DNA of 64,000 nt from Actinoplanes sp. NBRC 103695. GTDB taxonomy: Bacteria > Actinomycetota > Actinomycetes > Mycobacteriales > Micromonosporaceae. The position numbers and the translations under genes were made by a program. The stretch's first letter is position 1; every line of letters begins with the position of its first letter. The notes beneath the pieces were generated by a model that saw only the letters and a program-made list of their open reading frames with translations, ran no database searches and was not told where the DNA came from. The stretch spans positions 1 through 64,000 of the forward strand of contig NZ_BSTL01000021.1 in the NCBI RefSeq assembly GCF_030269485.1, in the 5' to 3' direction. Positions 52,110-60,376 of the stretch are shown piece after piece.

Positions 52110-52740
52110 GCAGGGTCCGGGTCCGCTCGAGGTGAGCCCGCATGGCCGATTCGGCGGCGGCGCCGTCGCGGGCCAGGACGGCGGCGACCACCGGCTCGTG
52201 CTCGGCGTGGATCTCGGCCAGGGTGCGCCCGCTCGCGGTGGTCGGCGGCCCGAGCAGCGCCGTCGTGGTCCGCAGCCGGTCGACGATCGCGGCCGTGCGC
52301 GGCTTCCCGGCGGTCCGCAGCAGCACATCGTGCAGTGAACGGTCGGCGGCCCAGAAGGAGTCCTCGTGGCCGGTCGCCGCCATGGCCTCGAGGGCGGCCC
52401 GGATGGCCGCGTGCTGCTCGTCGGAGCCGAGCTCGGCGGCCAGCCGGGCGGCGGGCGGCTCGAGGGCGAGGCGGACGCCGATGATCTCCTCGATGTCGTC
52501 GGCCCTCGGCGGCAGGACCTGGAACCCGCGGTTGCGCCGGATCTCGACCAGGCCGGCCTCGGCGAGGCGCAGCAGACCCTCCCGGACCGGGCTGCGGGAC
52601 ACCCCGAGCAGGTCGGCCAGCTGGTAGACCGAGTAGGTGGTGTCCGGCACGAGCTCACCGGCGGCGACGCCGTCGCGGACGGCCTGGGCGACCGCGTCGG
52701 CGAGGGACGACGGCTCGGGCGGCAGCTGGAGCGAGGGCAT
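52057..52740 (-). CDS. GntR-family regulator, FadR/FCD subfamily
   Basis: A 227-residue regulator: winged HTH at about 10-75 (LADAVAQAVRDGVAAGEL, YQLADLLGVSRSPVREGLLRLAEAGLVEIRRNRGFQV) and an FCD ligand domain (IGVRLALEPPAARLAAELGS, SLHDVLLRTAGKPR, IHAEHEPVVAAVLARDGAAAESAMRAHLERT) with His and Asp/Glu residues that usually bind metal and a carboxylate. It is divergent from a 2-hydroxy-acid dehydrogenase, as in LldR/GlcC-type systems. ATG 52740 lies in a 20-bp palindrome and alternative starts at 52749 and 52758 are in frame. The 3' end overlaps the NUDIX gene. Confidence 0.9.
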   Translation of the reverse strand: MPSLQLPPEPSSLADAVAQAVRDGVAAGELVPDTTYSVYQLADLLGVSRSPVREGLLRLAEAGLVEIRRNRGFQVLPPRADDIEEIIGVRLALEPPAARLAAELGSDEQHAAIRAALEAMAATGHEDSFWAADRSLHDVLLRTAGKPRTAAIVDRLRTTTALLGPPTTASGRTLAEIHAEHEPVVAAVLARDGAAAESAMRAHLERTRTLLTGRGRPPPAPAHRRPG

Positions 52741-52758
52741 GAGTAACATGTTACTCAT
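52739..52758. promoter_or_regulatory. 20-bp perfect palindrome containing start codons of both divergent genes
   Basis: ATGAGTAACATGTTACTCAT is its own inverse complement. Read in either direction it is in frame with the gene downstream and encodes MSNMLLM with the first following base, giving three possible ATG starts per strand. It is the only sequence between the GntR and dehydrogenase genes, so it must serve as operator and as the 5' end of both messages. Confidence 0.85.
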
Positions 52759-55540
52759 GAACGATGTGGTGGAGGCGCTGGAGAAGGCCGGTCTCGAGGT
52801 GCGGGCCGACCCGGGCACGCGGGGCATGTACGCCTCCGACGCCTCGCTCTACCGCATCCCGCCGCTGGCCGTGGTCCGCCCCCGCGACGTCGGCGAGGTG
52901 GCCGCCGCGCTGGCCGTCGCCCGCGCGACCGGGGTGCCGCTGACCTCCCGCGGCGCGGGCACCTCGGTGGCGGGCAACGCCGTCGGGCGCGGCATCGTGC
53001 TGGACTTCTCCCGGCACCTCAACCGGGTGCTGGAGCTCGACCCGGAGGCCCGGACGGCCGTGGTGGAACCGGGCACCGTGCACGCCGTCCTGCAGCGGGC
53101 GGCGACCCCGCACGGCGTCCGGTTCGGGCCCGACCCGTCGACCCACCCGCGCTGCACGATCGGCGGGATGATCGGCAACAACGCCTGCGGATCACGATCT
53201 CTGGCGTACGGGCGGACCTCGGACAACGTGGCCGGTCTGGAGATCCTGACCGCCGCGGGCGACAAGCTCAGCACCGCGGCCGACCCGCAAGGCACGGTCG
53301 TCGACGGCGTGCGCGCGGCCGTCGGGCGGCACCTGGCCACCGCCCGCACCGAGTTCGACCGGTTCGGCCGGCAGGTCTCCGGCTACGCCGTGCAGCACCT
53401 GCTCCCGGAGCGTTTCGACCTCACCCGCGCGCTCGTCGGCTCGGAGGGCACGCTCGCGGTCATCACCCGGGCGACCGTCAAGCTGGTCGTGGACGCGCCG
53501 GTCCGGGTGGTGGTCGTGCTCGGCTTCCGGGACATCGTCGCGGCCGGTGAGGCGTCACCGGCCGTGGTGGCGCACGGCCCGACCTCGTGCGAGGGTCTCG
53601 ACTCGCGGCTGCTCGACGTGCTGCGCGCCCGGCGCGGCGCCGACGCGGTCCCGCCACTCCCCCGCGGCGCCGCCTGGCTCTTCGTCGAGCTGGCCGGCGA
53701 CGACGCCGCCGAGGTGACCTCGCGGGCGCGGCGGCTCGCGGCCGACGGCATCGGCGAGGACGCGCTGGTCGTCACCGATCCCGCCGTCCAGGCCCGGCTG
53801 TGGCGCATCCGCGAGGACGGCGCCGGTCTGGCCGGGCGGGCACCCTCCGACAAGCCGGCCTGGCCCGGCTGGGAGGACGCGGCCGTCCCGCCGGCGAAAC
53901 TGGGCGCCTACCTGGCCCGGTTCGACGAGCTCGTCGCCTCGTACGGGATGACCTCCGCCCCCTTCGGCCACTTCGGCGACGGATGCATGCACGTGCGCCT
54001 CGATCTGCCGCTGGACCAGCCCGGCGGCACGAAGATCATGCGCGAGTTCCTCACCGACGCGGCGCGGCTGGTGGGCGAGTTCGGCGGTTCGCTGTCCGGT
54101 GAGCACGGCGACGGCCGGGCCCGCTCGGAGCTGCTGCCGCACATGTACTCCGCCGACGCGATCGCCCTCTTCGCGGCCGTCAAGCACGCCTTCGACCCGG
54201 GCAACCTGCTCAACCCCGGCGTCCTGGTGGACCCGGACCCGATCGACGCCGACGTACGACCGGCCGGCCGGTTCCCGTTGAAGCAGCTGGCGATGGCCTA
54301 CCCGCACGACGACGGCGACCTGGGCCAGGCGGTGCACCGCTGCACCGGCGTCGGCAAGTGCCGCGCCGACAACTCAGCGGCCGGCGGCGTGATGTGCCCG
54401 TCCTACCTGGCCACCCGCGAGGAGCAGGACTCCACCCGCGGCCGCGCCCGGGTGCTGCAGGAGGTGGTCCGCGGCGAGCTTCCGTGGTCACATCCGTCGG
54501 TGCACGACGCGATGGACCTCTGCCTGTCCTGCAAGGGGTGCGCCTCCGACTGCCCGACCGGCATCGACATGGCCACCTACAAGTCCGAGGTGCTGCACCA
54601 GACCTATCGGGGAAAACTGCGGCCTCGTTCGCACTACACGCTGGGCAAGCTGCCGTTCTGGGCCCGCATCGCCGGATGGGTTCCGGGCCTGGCCAACCTC
54701 GGCACCCGGTTGCCCGGCATCAAGAACGCGGCGCTGTGGCTGGCCGGCGTCGACAAGCGCCGCTCGGTCCCGGCCTTCGCACGCCGCCCGTTCCGCGGCA
54801 CCTTCCAGGCTTCCGCCACCGGGGGAAAGCCGGTCGTGCTCTTCGCGGACTCCTTCTCCGACTCGTTCTCCCCCGAGGTCGCCGAGGCCACGGTGCGGGT
54901 GCTGCGCAACGCCGGCTACGAGCCGCGCCTGCCGTCCGGTTCGGTGTGCTGCGGCCTGACCTGGATCACGACCGGCCAGCTCGACAAGGCCAAGACCATT
55001 CTTCTGCGTACGGTCGGAGCGCTCGCCGCCGACGCCCGCGACGGCATCCCGATCGTCGGTGTCGAGCCGTCCTGCACAGCCGTGCTGCGGTCGGACATCC
55101 ACGAGCTCCTGCCCAGAAACCCGGACGCCGCCGCGGTGGCCGGCGCCGTGCGCACCCTGGCCGAGCTCCTCGCCGAGACCCCCGGCTGGACGCCGCCCGA
55201 CCTGTCCGGCACCGACGTGGTCGCCCAGCCGCACTGCCACCACCACGCCGTCCTGGGCTGGAAGGCCGACGCCGACCTGCTCGCCGACACCGGCGCCACG
55301 GTCCGCCGCCTGGCCGGCTGCTGCGGCCTGGCCGGCAACTTCGGTGTCGAGATCGGACACTACGAGGTGTCCGTGGCCGTCGCGGAACAGAACCTGTTGC
55401 CCGCCCTGGACGCGGCGCCCGACGCGGTGGTCCTGGCGGACGGCTTCTCCTGCCGAACGCAGATCTCGGATCTGCGAAACCGCCCTTCGGTGCACCTCGC
55501 CCAGCTGCTGGACCCCTTGACACACGACGGTGATCGCTAG
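52757..55540 (+). CDS. FAD- and 4Fe-4S-containing 2-hydroxy-acid (D-lactate/glycolate-type) dehydrogenase
   Basis: A 927-residue fusion of GlcD-like and GlcF-like parts. Residues about 30-450 form the FAD-binding PCMH/oxidase domain (VTSRGAGTSVAGNAVGRG-type loop seen as PLTSRGAGTSVAGNAVG, then IGGMIGNNACGSRSLAYGRTSDNV and GEHGDGRARSELL). Then come two ferredoxin-like clusters (CTGVGKC...MCPSY and CLSCKGCASDCPTG) and two CCG-type domains (VCCGLTW, then HCHHHAV and CCGLAGNFG). This is the membrane-associated D-lactate dehydrogenase type passing electrons to quinones. ATG 52757 is listed; 52739 has a better ribosome site (GGAG, 7 bases upstream). Confidence 0.93.
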   Translation: MNDVVEALEKAGLEVRADPGTRGMYASDASLYRIPPLAVVRPRDVGEVAAALAVARATGVPLTSRGAGTSVAGNAVGRGIVLDFSRHLNRVLELDPEARTAVVEPGTVHAVLQRAATPHGVRFGPDPSTHPRCTIGGMIGNNACGSRSLAYGRTSDNVAGLEILTAAGDKLSTAADPQGTVVDGVRAAVGRHLATARTEFDRFGRQVSGYAVQHLLPERFDLTRALVGSEGTLAVITRATVKLVVDAPVRVVVVLGFRDIVAAGEASPAVVAHGPTSCEGLDSRLLDVLRARRGADAVPPLPRGAAWLFVELAGDDAAEVTSRARRLAADGIGEDALVVTDPAVQARLWRIREDGAGLAGRAPSDKPAWPGWEDAAVPPAKLGAYLARFDELVASYGMTSAPFGHFGDGCMHVRLDLPLDQPGGTKIMREFLTDAARLVGEFGGSLSGEHGDGRARSELLPHMYSADAIALFAAVKHAFDPGNLLNPGVLVDPDPIDADVRPAGRFPLKQLAMAYPHDDGDLGQAVHRCTGVGKCRADNSAAGGVMCPSYLATREEQDSTRGRARVLQEVVRGELPWSHPSVHDAMDLCLSCKGCASDCPTGIDMATYKSEVLHQTYRGKLRPRSHYTLGKLPFWARIAGWVPGLANLGTRLPGIKNAALWLAGVDKRRSVPAFARRPFRGTFQASATGGKPVVLFADSFSDSFSPEVAEATVRVLRNAGYEPRLPSGSVCCGLTWITTGQLDKAKTILLRTVGALAADARDGIPIVGVEPSCTAVLRSDIHELLPRNPDAAAVAGAVRTLAELLAETPGWTPPDLSGTDVVAQPHCHHHAVLGWKADADLLADTGATVRRLAGCCGLAGNFGVEIGHYEVSVAVAEQNLLPALDAAPDAVVLADGFSCRTQISDLRNRPSVHLAQLLDPLTHDGDR

Positions 55541-55570
55541 AAAGGTGAGTGACCCGATCGAGGAGCTTCC

Positions 55571-56980
55571 ATGGCGATCACCGACGCCTTTCCGACTCGA
55601 TACCTACCGGGCCCGCAAGTCCGTGAGCTGCCGGACGAGCCCAGCAACTACCGGCGGCTGATCGGCCCCGGCATCATCGCCGCCGGGGTGGGCCTGGCCT
55701 CCGGCGAGTTCGTGCTGTTCCCCTACATCGCCTCGCAGGTGGGGCTGGTGTTCGTGTGGGCCGCGCTGGTCGGCCTGATCACGCAGTACTTCATCAACAT
55801 GGAGATCGAGCGGTACACCCTCGCGACCGGCGAGACAGCCCTCACCGGGTTCAGCCGATACTGGCGGCACTGGGGGCTGGTGTTCGCGATCCTCACCTAC
55901 TTCGCCAACCTGTGGCCCGGGTGGGCGACCAGCTCGGCGACCCTGACGACGTACATCTTCGGCGGCAACAAGACCGTCATCGCGGTCGTCATGCTGGTGG
56001 TCATCGGTCTGATCCTCACCCTGGCGCCGGTCGTCTACGTGGCGCTCGAACGCGCGCAGATGCTGAAGGTGGCGGCTGTGCTCACGTTCGTCGTCGTCGC
56101 GGCGATCTTCGCGGTCGGCGCGGCGGCGTGGAGCGACGTGCCGCAGATCGTGACCCGGCCGCGGGTGCCGGTCGAGGAGCTCGGGATCGCGCTGCTGCTC
56201 GGGGCGCTGGCCTTCGCCGGCGCCGGCGGCGGGCAAAATCTGGTGCAGTCCAACTGGATCCGGGACAAGGGCTTCGGCATGGGCAAGTACGTGCCGCGGC
56301 TGGTCAGCCCGGTCACCGGTCAGCCCGAGGCCGCGCCGAGCACCGGGTACGTCTTCGAGCCGACGCCGGAGAACCTGCGGCGCTGGCGGGGCTGGTGGAA
56401 GTTCGCCAACATCGAGCAGTTGTCCACGTTCGTGCTGATCACGTTCGTGACGATTCTGTTCACCTCGCTGCTGGCGTACGCCACCGTCTTCGGCCGCGAC
56501 GGCCTGGAGAACGGCATCGGCTTCCTGGAGATCGAGGGCCAGGTCCTGGCCGAGCGGGTCGGCACCTGGTTCCAGTACCTGTTCTGGATCATCGGCGCGT
56601 TCTCGCTGTTCGCCGCGTCGCTGGGCATCGTCGACTACACCAGCCGGCTGGCCGCCGACGTCGTCAAGACCTCCTACGCCCGTAACGCCAACGAGAGCAA
56701 GGTGTACACCCTGCTGGTGTGGGGCCTGGTCCTGATCGGCATCGTGGTGCTGCTCGCCGGCTTCAGCCAGCCGATCGTGCTGCTGGTGACCTCGGCCGTG
56801 GTGGGCGGCTTCATGATGTTCATCTACTCCGGCCTGCTGATCCTGATCAACCGCAAGATCCTGCCGAAACCGATCCGGGTCCGCGGCGTCCGGCTGGGCG
56901 CGCTGATCTGGGCGGTGCTGCTCTTCGGCGTGCTGTCCGCGCTCACCTTCGCCGACCGCATCGGCCAGCTCTTCGACTGA
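55571..56980 (+). CDS. Nramp-related transporter with altered metal-binding motifs
   Basis: A 469-residue membrane protein with about eleven helices of the Nramp (SLC11-like) family: LIGPGIIAAGVGLASGEFVLFPYIA at helix 1 and AGAGGGQNLVQSNWIRDKGFGMGKY at helix 6. Canonical transporters have DPGN at helix 1 and MPHN at helix 6; here these are ASGE (residues 43-46) and GGQN, so the Mn/Fe site is absent. It lies 30 bp after the dehydrogenase gene and is presumably co-transcribed under the GntR operator. Substrate could be another ion or even the organic acid oxidised by its neighbour. Confidence 0.85.
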   Translation: MAITDAFPTRYLPGPQVRELPDEPSNYRRLIGPGIIAAGVGLASGEFVLFPYIASQVGLVFVWAALVGLITQYFINMEIERYTLATGETALTGFSRYWRHWGLVFAILTYFANLWPGWATSSATLTTYIFGGNKTVIAVVMLVVIGLILTLAPVVYVALERAQMLKVAAVLTFVVVAAIFAVGAAAWSDVPQIVTRPRVPVEELGIALLLGALAFAGAGGGQNLVQSNWIRDKGFGMGKYVPRLVSPVTGQPEAAPSTGYVFEPTPENLRRWRGWWKFANIEQLSTFVLITFVTILFTSLLAYATVFGRDGLENGIGFLEIEGQVLAERVGTWFQYLFWIIGAFSLFAASLGIVDYTSRLAADVVKTSYARNANESKVYTLLVWGLVLIGIVVLLAGFSQPIVLLVTSAVVGGFMMFIYSGLLILINRKILPKPIRVRGVRLGALIWAVLLFGVLSALTFADRIGQLFD

Positions 56981-56997
56981 GAGCCGTCGTCAGCAGC

Positions 56998-57043
56998 GGG
57001 CCCGGGCCGCAAGCCGCTCGTCACGGTGTAGCGGCCCGGGGCC
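56998..57043 (+). terminator. GC-rich hairpin after the Nramp-related gene
   Basis: Arms 56998-57010 (GGGCCCGGGCCGC) and 57031-57043 (GCGGCCCGGGGCC) pair with one mismatch around a 20-base loop, 17 bp after the stop codon. No T-run follows, as is common for actinomycete terminators. Confidence 0.6.
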
Positions 57044-57087
57044 AGGACGCTCAGCGCTGGAACTCCGCGACAGCCTGTGGGGCGCCG

Positions 57088-57204
57088 TCAGTGAGCTCGC
57101 GCCGGAAGGGTGACCCGGACGGTCGTTCCCTGCCCCGGCACCGACGTGACCTCGGCGGCGCCCCCGTGCGCGGCGACGAGCCTGACGGTCCGGCGTACGC
57201 GAAC
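57088..57204 (-). pseudogene. C-terminal remnant of a sensor histidine kinase
   Basis: The minus-strand frame ending at TGA 57088-57090 reads RRTVRLVAAHGGAAEVTSVP, then GQGTTVRVTLPARAH. This matches the last 35 residues of HATPase domains (V-x-x-H-G-G...S-x-P-G-x-G-T-x-F-x-V-x-L-P). The rest of the kinase, including the N, G1 and G2 boxes, is absent upstream, where the LacI gene starts. It appears to be a deletion remnant. Confidence 0.6.
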
Positions 57205-57250
57205 CTGACGGTTGCCTGACGGTCTGTCCCCTCCCCGGCATGATGGGGGC

Positions 57251-58216
57251 GTGAAGGCGGCGACTATCTACGAGGTGGCGCAGCGGGCCGGCGTGTCCAT
57301 CGCCACCGTGTCGCGGGCGTTGCGCGGCTCGGAGCTGGTCACCGAGGCGACCCGGGCCAGGGTGCGGGCGGCGGCCGCGGAGCTGCGCTTCACCCCGAAC
57401 CGGTCGGGGCGCTCGCTCGCCGAGGGCCGGCACGCGGCCAACGGGATCGTGTTCCCGGAGCTGGTCGGGCCGTACTACGCCGAGGTCGTCCTGGGCTACG
57501 AGGAGGCAGCCGCCGGGTTCGGCAGCAGCGTCCTGATCCTGGCCACCCTCCGCCGCCCGGATGCCGCCGACGCGGTGCGGGAGCTGGCCGGGCGGGTCGA
57601 CGGCCTGGCGATCATGGGGCAGTCGGTCGGCGACGACGTGGTCGAGGAGATCGCGGCGACCGGGCTGCCGTTGGTCCTGCTCGCCCGTGACCCGGTGTCC
57701 GGCGTGGACACCATCCGCACCCGCAACGAGGGCACCGCCGCCTCGCTGACCGAGCATCTGCTCGGCCACGGCTACCGCAGCTTCGCGTTCCTCGGCGACC
57801 CCGAGGCCTCCCCCGACGTCGCCGGCCGCTATGCGGGGCTGTCCGCCGCGCTCGCCGCGCACGGACTGGACGCTCCTCAGCCCGTACCCTGCGGCCTTGA
57901 TCTGGAAAGTGGCCGCAAGGCCGCGCTGAAACTCCTGCGCGACCCGCCGGAAGCCATCGTCGGCGCGAACGACGAGGTTGCCCTGGGCGTCCACCTGGCC
58001 GCGCTCGACGCGTCGGCCGCCGTCGCCATCACCGGCTGGGACGACCTGCTCGCCGCCCGGTTCGCCGGCTTGACCACGGTCGCGCAGCCGATGCGCGAAC
58101 TCGGCGCGACCGCGGCCCGATGGCTGCACGAGCGCATCGCGGCGCCGCCCCCGAAACCGCGGCGCCGCGTCCTGCCGACGCAGCTCGTGGTCCGGAGCAG
58201 CTGCGGCGAGCACTGA
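57251..58216 (+). CDS. LacI-family transcriptional regulator
   Basis: A 321-residue repressor: HTH and hinge at residues 4-60 (TIYEVAQRAGVSIATVSRALRGSELVTEATRARVRAAAAELRFTPNRSGRSL) and a periplasmic-binding-protein-like sensor domain (NGIVFPELVGPYYAEVVLGYEEAA, GYRSFAFLGDPE, VGANDEVALGVHLAAL, AITGWDDLLAARFAGLTTVAQPMRELG). The GTG start 57251 follows GATGGGGGC. It has no sugar gene next to it. It may be the regulator of one of the other sites in the window, but that cannot be judged here. Confidence 0.92.
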   Translation: MKAATIYEVAQRAGVSIATVSRALRGSELVTEATRARVRAAAAELRFTPNRSGRSLAEGRHAANGIVFPELVGPYYAEVVLGYEEAAAGFGSSVLILATLRRPDAADAVRELAGRVDGLAIMGQSVGDDVVEEIAATGLPLVLLARDPVSGVDTIRTRNEGTAASLTEHLLGHGYRSFAFLGDPEASPDVAGRYAGLSAALAAHGLDAPQPVPCGLDLESGRKAALKLLRDPPEAIVGANDEVALGVHLAALDASAAVAITGWDDLLAARFAGLTTVAQPMRELGATAARWLHERIAAPPPKPRRRVLPTQLVVRSSCGEH

Positions 58217-58226
58217 GGCGGCTGAC

Positions 58227-58979
58227 TTACCGGCCGTCCCAGAAATCCGACAGCATGCCGGCGGCCCGGGCGGGGTCCTGGAGCATCCACCAGTGGCCGA
58301 GCCCGTCGAGGTCGACGGCACGGGCGCCGGCGCGCTGGGCGGCGCGGTGACGGAGGGCGACGCTCCCGGCGGTGAGGTCGGCGGTGGCGACGGGAACCAA
58401 ACCGGGCCGGGCAGCGGCCGCGGGTAGCGTGCGTCCCCGTTCGGCCAGCAGATTCTCCGGTACGGAGCGGTACAGCGACAGGATGGCCCTGCCCATCTCG
58501 GGGCCCTGCCCGAGGGCTACCTCGCCGGCCGCCGGCTCCGGGATGCCCCACGCGACCATGCGTGCCGTTCGCGCGGCGAGGTCGCCGGAGAAGGTCTCCT
58601 CGATGTGGCGTTCCCCGTCGCCCGGCGTCTGCCAGATCCTCGCGATCTCGTGCCACGTGAAGTCCGGCTCGTATCCGCCGATGGTGTCGCTGACCCAGCT
58701 GCGCAGCAGATCCGGACGGGACATCGCCACTTCCAGCACGTAACCGCCGCCGAAGTCGTGACCCACCAGGTCAACCGGGGCACTGAACCGCGACAGCTCG
58801 TCGATGAGCCAGTCCCGATAGCCGAGGAAGGTGGCGCCGAAGCCCGCGGGGAGAACGGCGCCGAAGCCGGGCGGCGAGAGCCGGACCACGTCCCGCTGCT
58901 GGGATTCGGGCAACTCGGCGATCAGCGGCGTCCACACCGCGGAGGTCACCGGGACGCCGTGGACGAAGACAATGGTCAT
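58227..58979 (-). CDS. Alpha/beta-fold hydrolase with Asp nucleophile (epoxide-hydrolase/dehalogenase-like)
   Basis: A 250-residue enzyme: oxyanion motif VFVHGVPVTSAVW, nucleophile elbow VGHDFGGGYVLE in which the nucleophile position is Asp instead of Ser, and the catalytic His in LDGLGHWWMLQDP. Asp nucleophiles with GHD(W/F)GG are typical of epoxide hydrolases and haloalkane dehalogenases. The stop is 10 bp from the convergent LacI stop. An IS630 element has inserted 86 bp upstream of the start, which may have changed its expression. Confidence 0.88.
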   Translation of the reverse strand: MTIVFVHGVPVTSAVWTPLIAELPESQQRDVVRLSPPGFGAVLPAGFGATFLGYRDWLIDELSRFSAPVDLVGHDFGGGYVLEVAMSRPDLLRSWVSDTIGGYEPDFTWHEIARIWQTPGDGERHIEETFSGDLAARTARMVAWGIPEPAAGEVALGQGPEMGRAILSLYRSVPENLLAERGRTLPAAAARPGLVPVATADLTAGSVALRHRAAQRAGARAVDLDGLGHWWMLQDPARAAGMLSDFWDGR

Positions 58980-59033
58980 ACGCGGAATGACAGCACCGGG
59001 CCGGCGTGGGCGTCCAAGACCTGTTCCGCACGA

Positions 59034-59056
59034 CGTCATGCGGGACGTGCATGACG
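59034..59056. promoter_or_regulatory. Inverted repeat upstream of the hydrolase gene
   Basis: CGTCATGC (59034-59041) and GCATGACG (59049-59056) are exact inverse copies around seven bases. The site is 55 bp upstream of the hydrolase start and ends 9 bp before the insertion sequence. It is a candidate operator. Confidence 0.4.
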
Positions 59057-59101
59057 ACCTGGCTAGTGCGTTGTCCACGAACGTTTGCCGGGTCTGACCC
59101 G

Positions 59102-60220
59102 TCAGGCGGCCTTGGTCCGAGGCCGGCCCCAGCGTTGTCGGCGTTCGCTGCGGATGCGGGCTCGTTCCCGGCGTTGTGCTGCGAGGACGTCGGGATGGCG
59201 GGCGTTGGCGTTGCGCCAGCGCAGGTATTTCTGCAGCTTGCGAGCCAGGACGGTGTGGTTCGGGTGGTTCGAGTTGGCCATGGTGAACATGCGTAGCGGT
59301 CCGAACTGCGCCTCGATCGGGTTCGCCCAGGACGCGCTGGTCGGCGTCAGACAGAGCTCGACCTTGTTGCGGGCCGCCCAGGCTCGGATCATCGGGGTCT
59401 TGTTCGCCGACAGGTTGTCCAGGATGACGTAGATCGGTGCGCCGTCCGGCCGCGTTCTGCGGATTGATTTGAGCGCGGACAGGGTGTGATCTGCGCCTTT
59501 GCGTCGCCGGTTCACGCCCCAGAACTGGTCGTCGCCGAGGCTGTAGCAGCCGTGGAAGTACCGGATGCCGTGCGTGCGATGGTAGGTCGCCGGCAGCCGG
59601 TCCGGGTGCGACTGCGCTGCCCAGCCGCGGCCGTGGTGCGGGCGGATCGACAGCGGACCGAACTGGTCGAACGCGAAACACCGGGTCGAGAACTTGCTGG
59701 TGACTTCCTCGATCCGGTCGAGCTTGGTGTCGAAGTCCGGGTCCTTGGATTCCTTCCAGGTCCGGGTCCGCTGCCAGCTGACCTCGTTGGCGCGCAGGAT
59801 CTGCCGCAGCCGTTCCCGGCCGACCACGACTGGACGGGCGGCGTCGGTGGCCAGGTAGTCGGCGAGTTTGCGCAGGCTCCAGCAGGTGAAGGGCCGCCCG
59901 AGCGTGCTCGGGCGGGCCTTGGCCGTCGCGACGATGAACTTTTCATCGTCGTGGTTGATCCGGCGGGGACGGCCTCCCGCCCACTGAGGGTCCAGCGCGC
60001 GAAGACCGATCTCGTTAAACGAGTGGATCACGTCGCGGACGGTGTCCTCGTGCCCGGCGATCAGGTTCGCGATCGCTGGGACGGGTGTCCCGGAGGCGGA
60101 CGCCATGATGATCAACGCCCGGCGCACCCGGACCGAGTCATGCTTGCCTCTACGGACGAGTTGTTGCAGCTTGTGGCCTTCTTCTTGCGTCAACCGCCGT
60201 GCCCTGACCGGCTCCGCCAA
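59102..60220 (-). CDS. IS630-family transposase, copy A
   Basis: A 372-residue DDE transposase. The N-terminal HTH region (VRRALIIMASASGTPVPAIANLIAGHEDTVRDVIHSFNEIGLRALDPQ) binds the ends; the catalytic domain has Asp in CFAFDQFGPL, Asp in YVILDNLSANK and Glu in WANPIEAQFG. The TTG start 60220 has AGGTGG upstream. The frame is intact, so the element may be active. A strong hairpin (60229-60268) lies directly before its ribosome site. Confidence 0.95.
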   Translation of the reverse strand: MAEPVRARRLTQEEGHKLQQLVRRGKHDSVRVRRALIIMASASGTPVPAIANLIAGHEDTVRDVIHSFNEIGLRALDPQWAGGRPRRINHDDEKFIVATAKARPSTLGRPFTCWSLRKLADYLATDAARPVVVGRERLRQILRANEVSWQRTRTWKESKDPDFDTKLDRIEEVTSKFSTRCFAFDQFGPLSIRPHHGRGWAAQSHPDRLPATYHRTHGIRYFHGCYSLGDDQFWGVNRRRKGADHTLSALKSIRRTRPDGAPIYVILDNLSANKTPMIRAWAARNKVELCLTPTSASWANPIEAQFGPLRMFTMANSNHPNHTVLARKLQKYLRWRNANARHPDVLAAQRRERARIRSERRQRWGRPRTKAA

Positions 60221-60228
60221 ACCGCCAC

Positions 60229-60268
60229 CTCACTCTCAACGACCGGTATTACCGCCGTTGAGAGTGAG
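60229..60268 (-). promoter_or_regulatory. 13-bp perfect hairpin in the transposase leader
   Basis: CTCACTCTCAACG (60229-60241) and CGTTGAGAGTGAG (60256-60268) are perfect inverse copies around 14 bases. On the transposase transcript the stem abuts and partly covers the AGGTGG ribosome site. A read-through transcript entering from outside would be untranslatable, as known for other insertion sequences that protect themselves from external transcription. Confidence 0.55.
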
Positions 60269-60376
60269 CCTTCGGCAACGACTACCTGCGGACGTGCACC
60301 GGTGTGTCGCCGACCCGGTGAACGTTCGTGGTCAACGCACTAGCGGCGTAGGCCCGAGCGACAGCTGGGCCACTGA

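Larger units (their letters stand above)
59066..60340 (-). mobile_element. IS630-family insertion sequence, copy A (complete)
   Basis: A 1275-bp element. The left end GTGCGTTGTCCACGAACGTT and the right end (inverse) GTGCGTTGACCACGAACGTT continue into CCGGGTC; I count three mismatches over 29 bp. Both ends abut TA (59064-59065 and 60341-60342), the target duplication of the IS630/Tc1 group. It carries one transposase gene. A second copy in the same orientation begins at 62948. Confidence 0.93.

Noticed and set aside
58227..59681. 484-codon minus-strand fusion of hydrolase and transposase-derived sequence
   Set aside because: The upstream half is an out-of-phase reading of the IS630 transposase; the hydrolase starts at its own ATG with the usual N-terminal strand.
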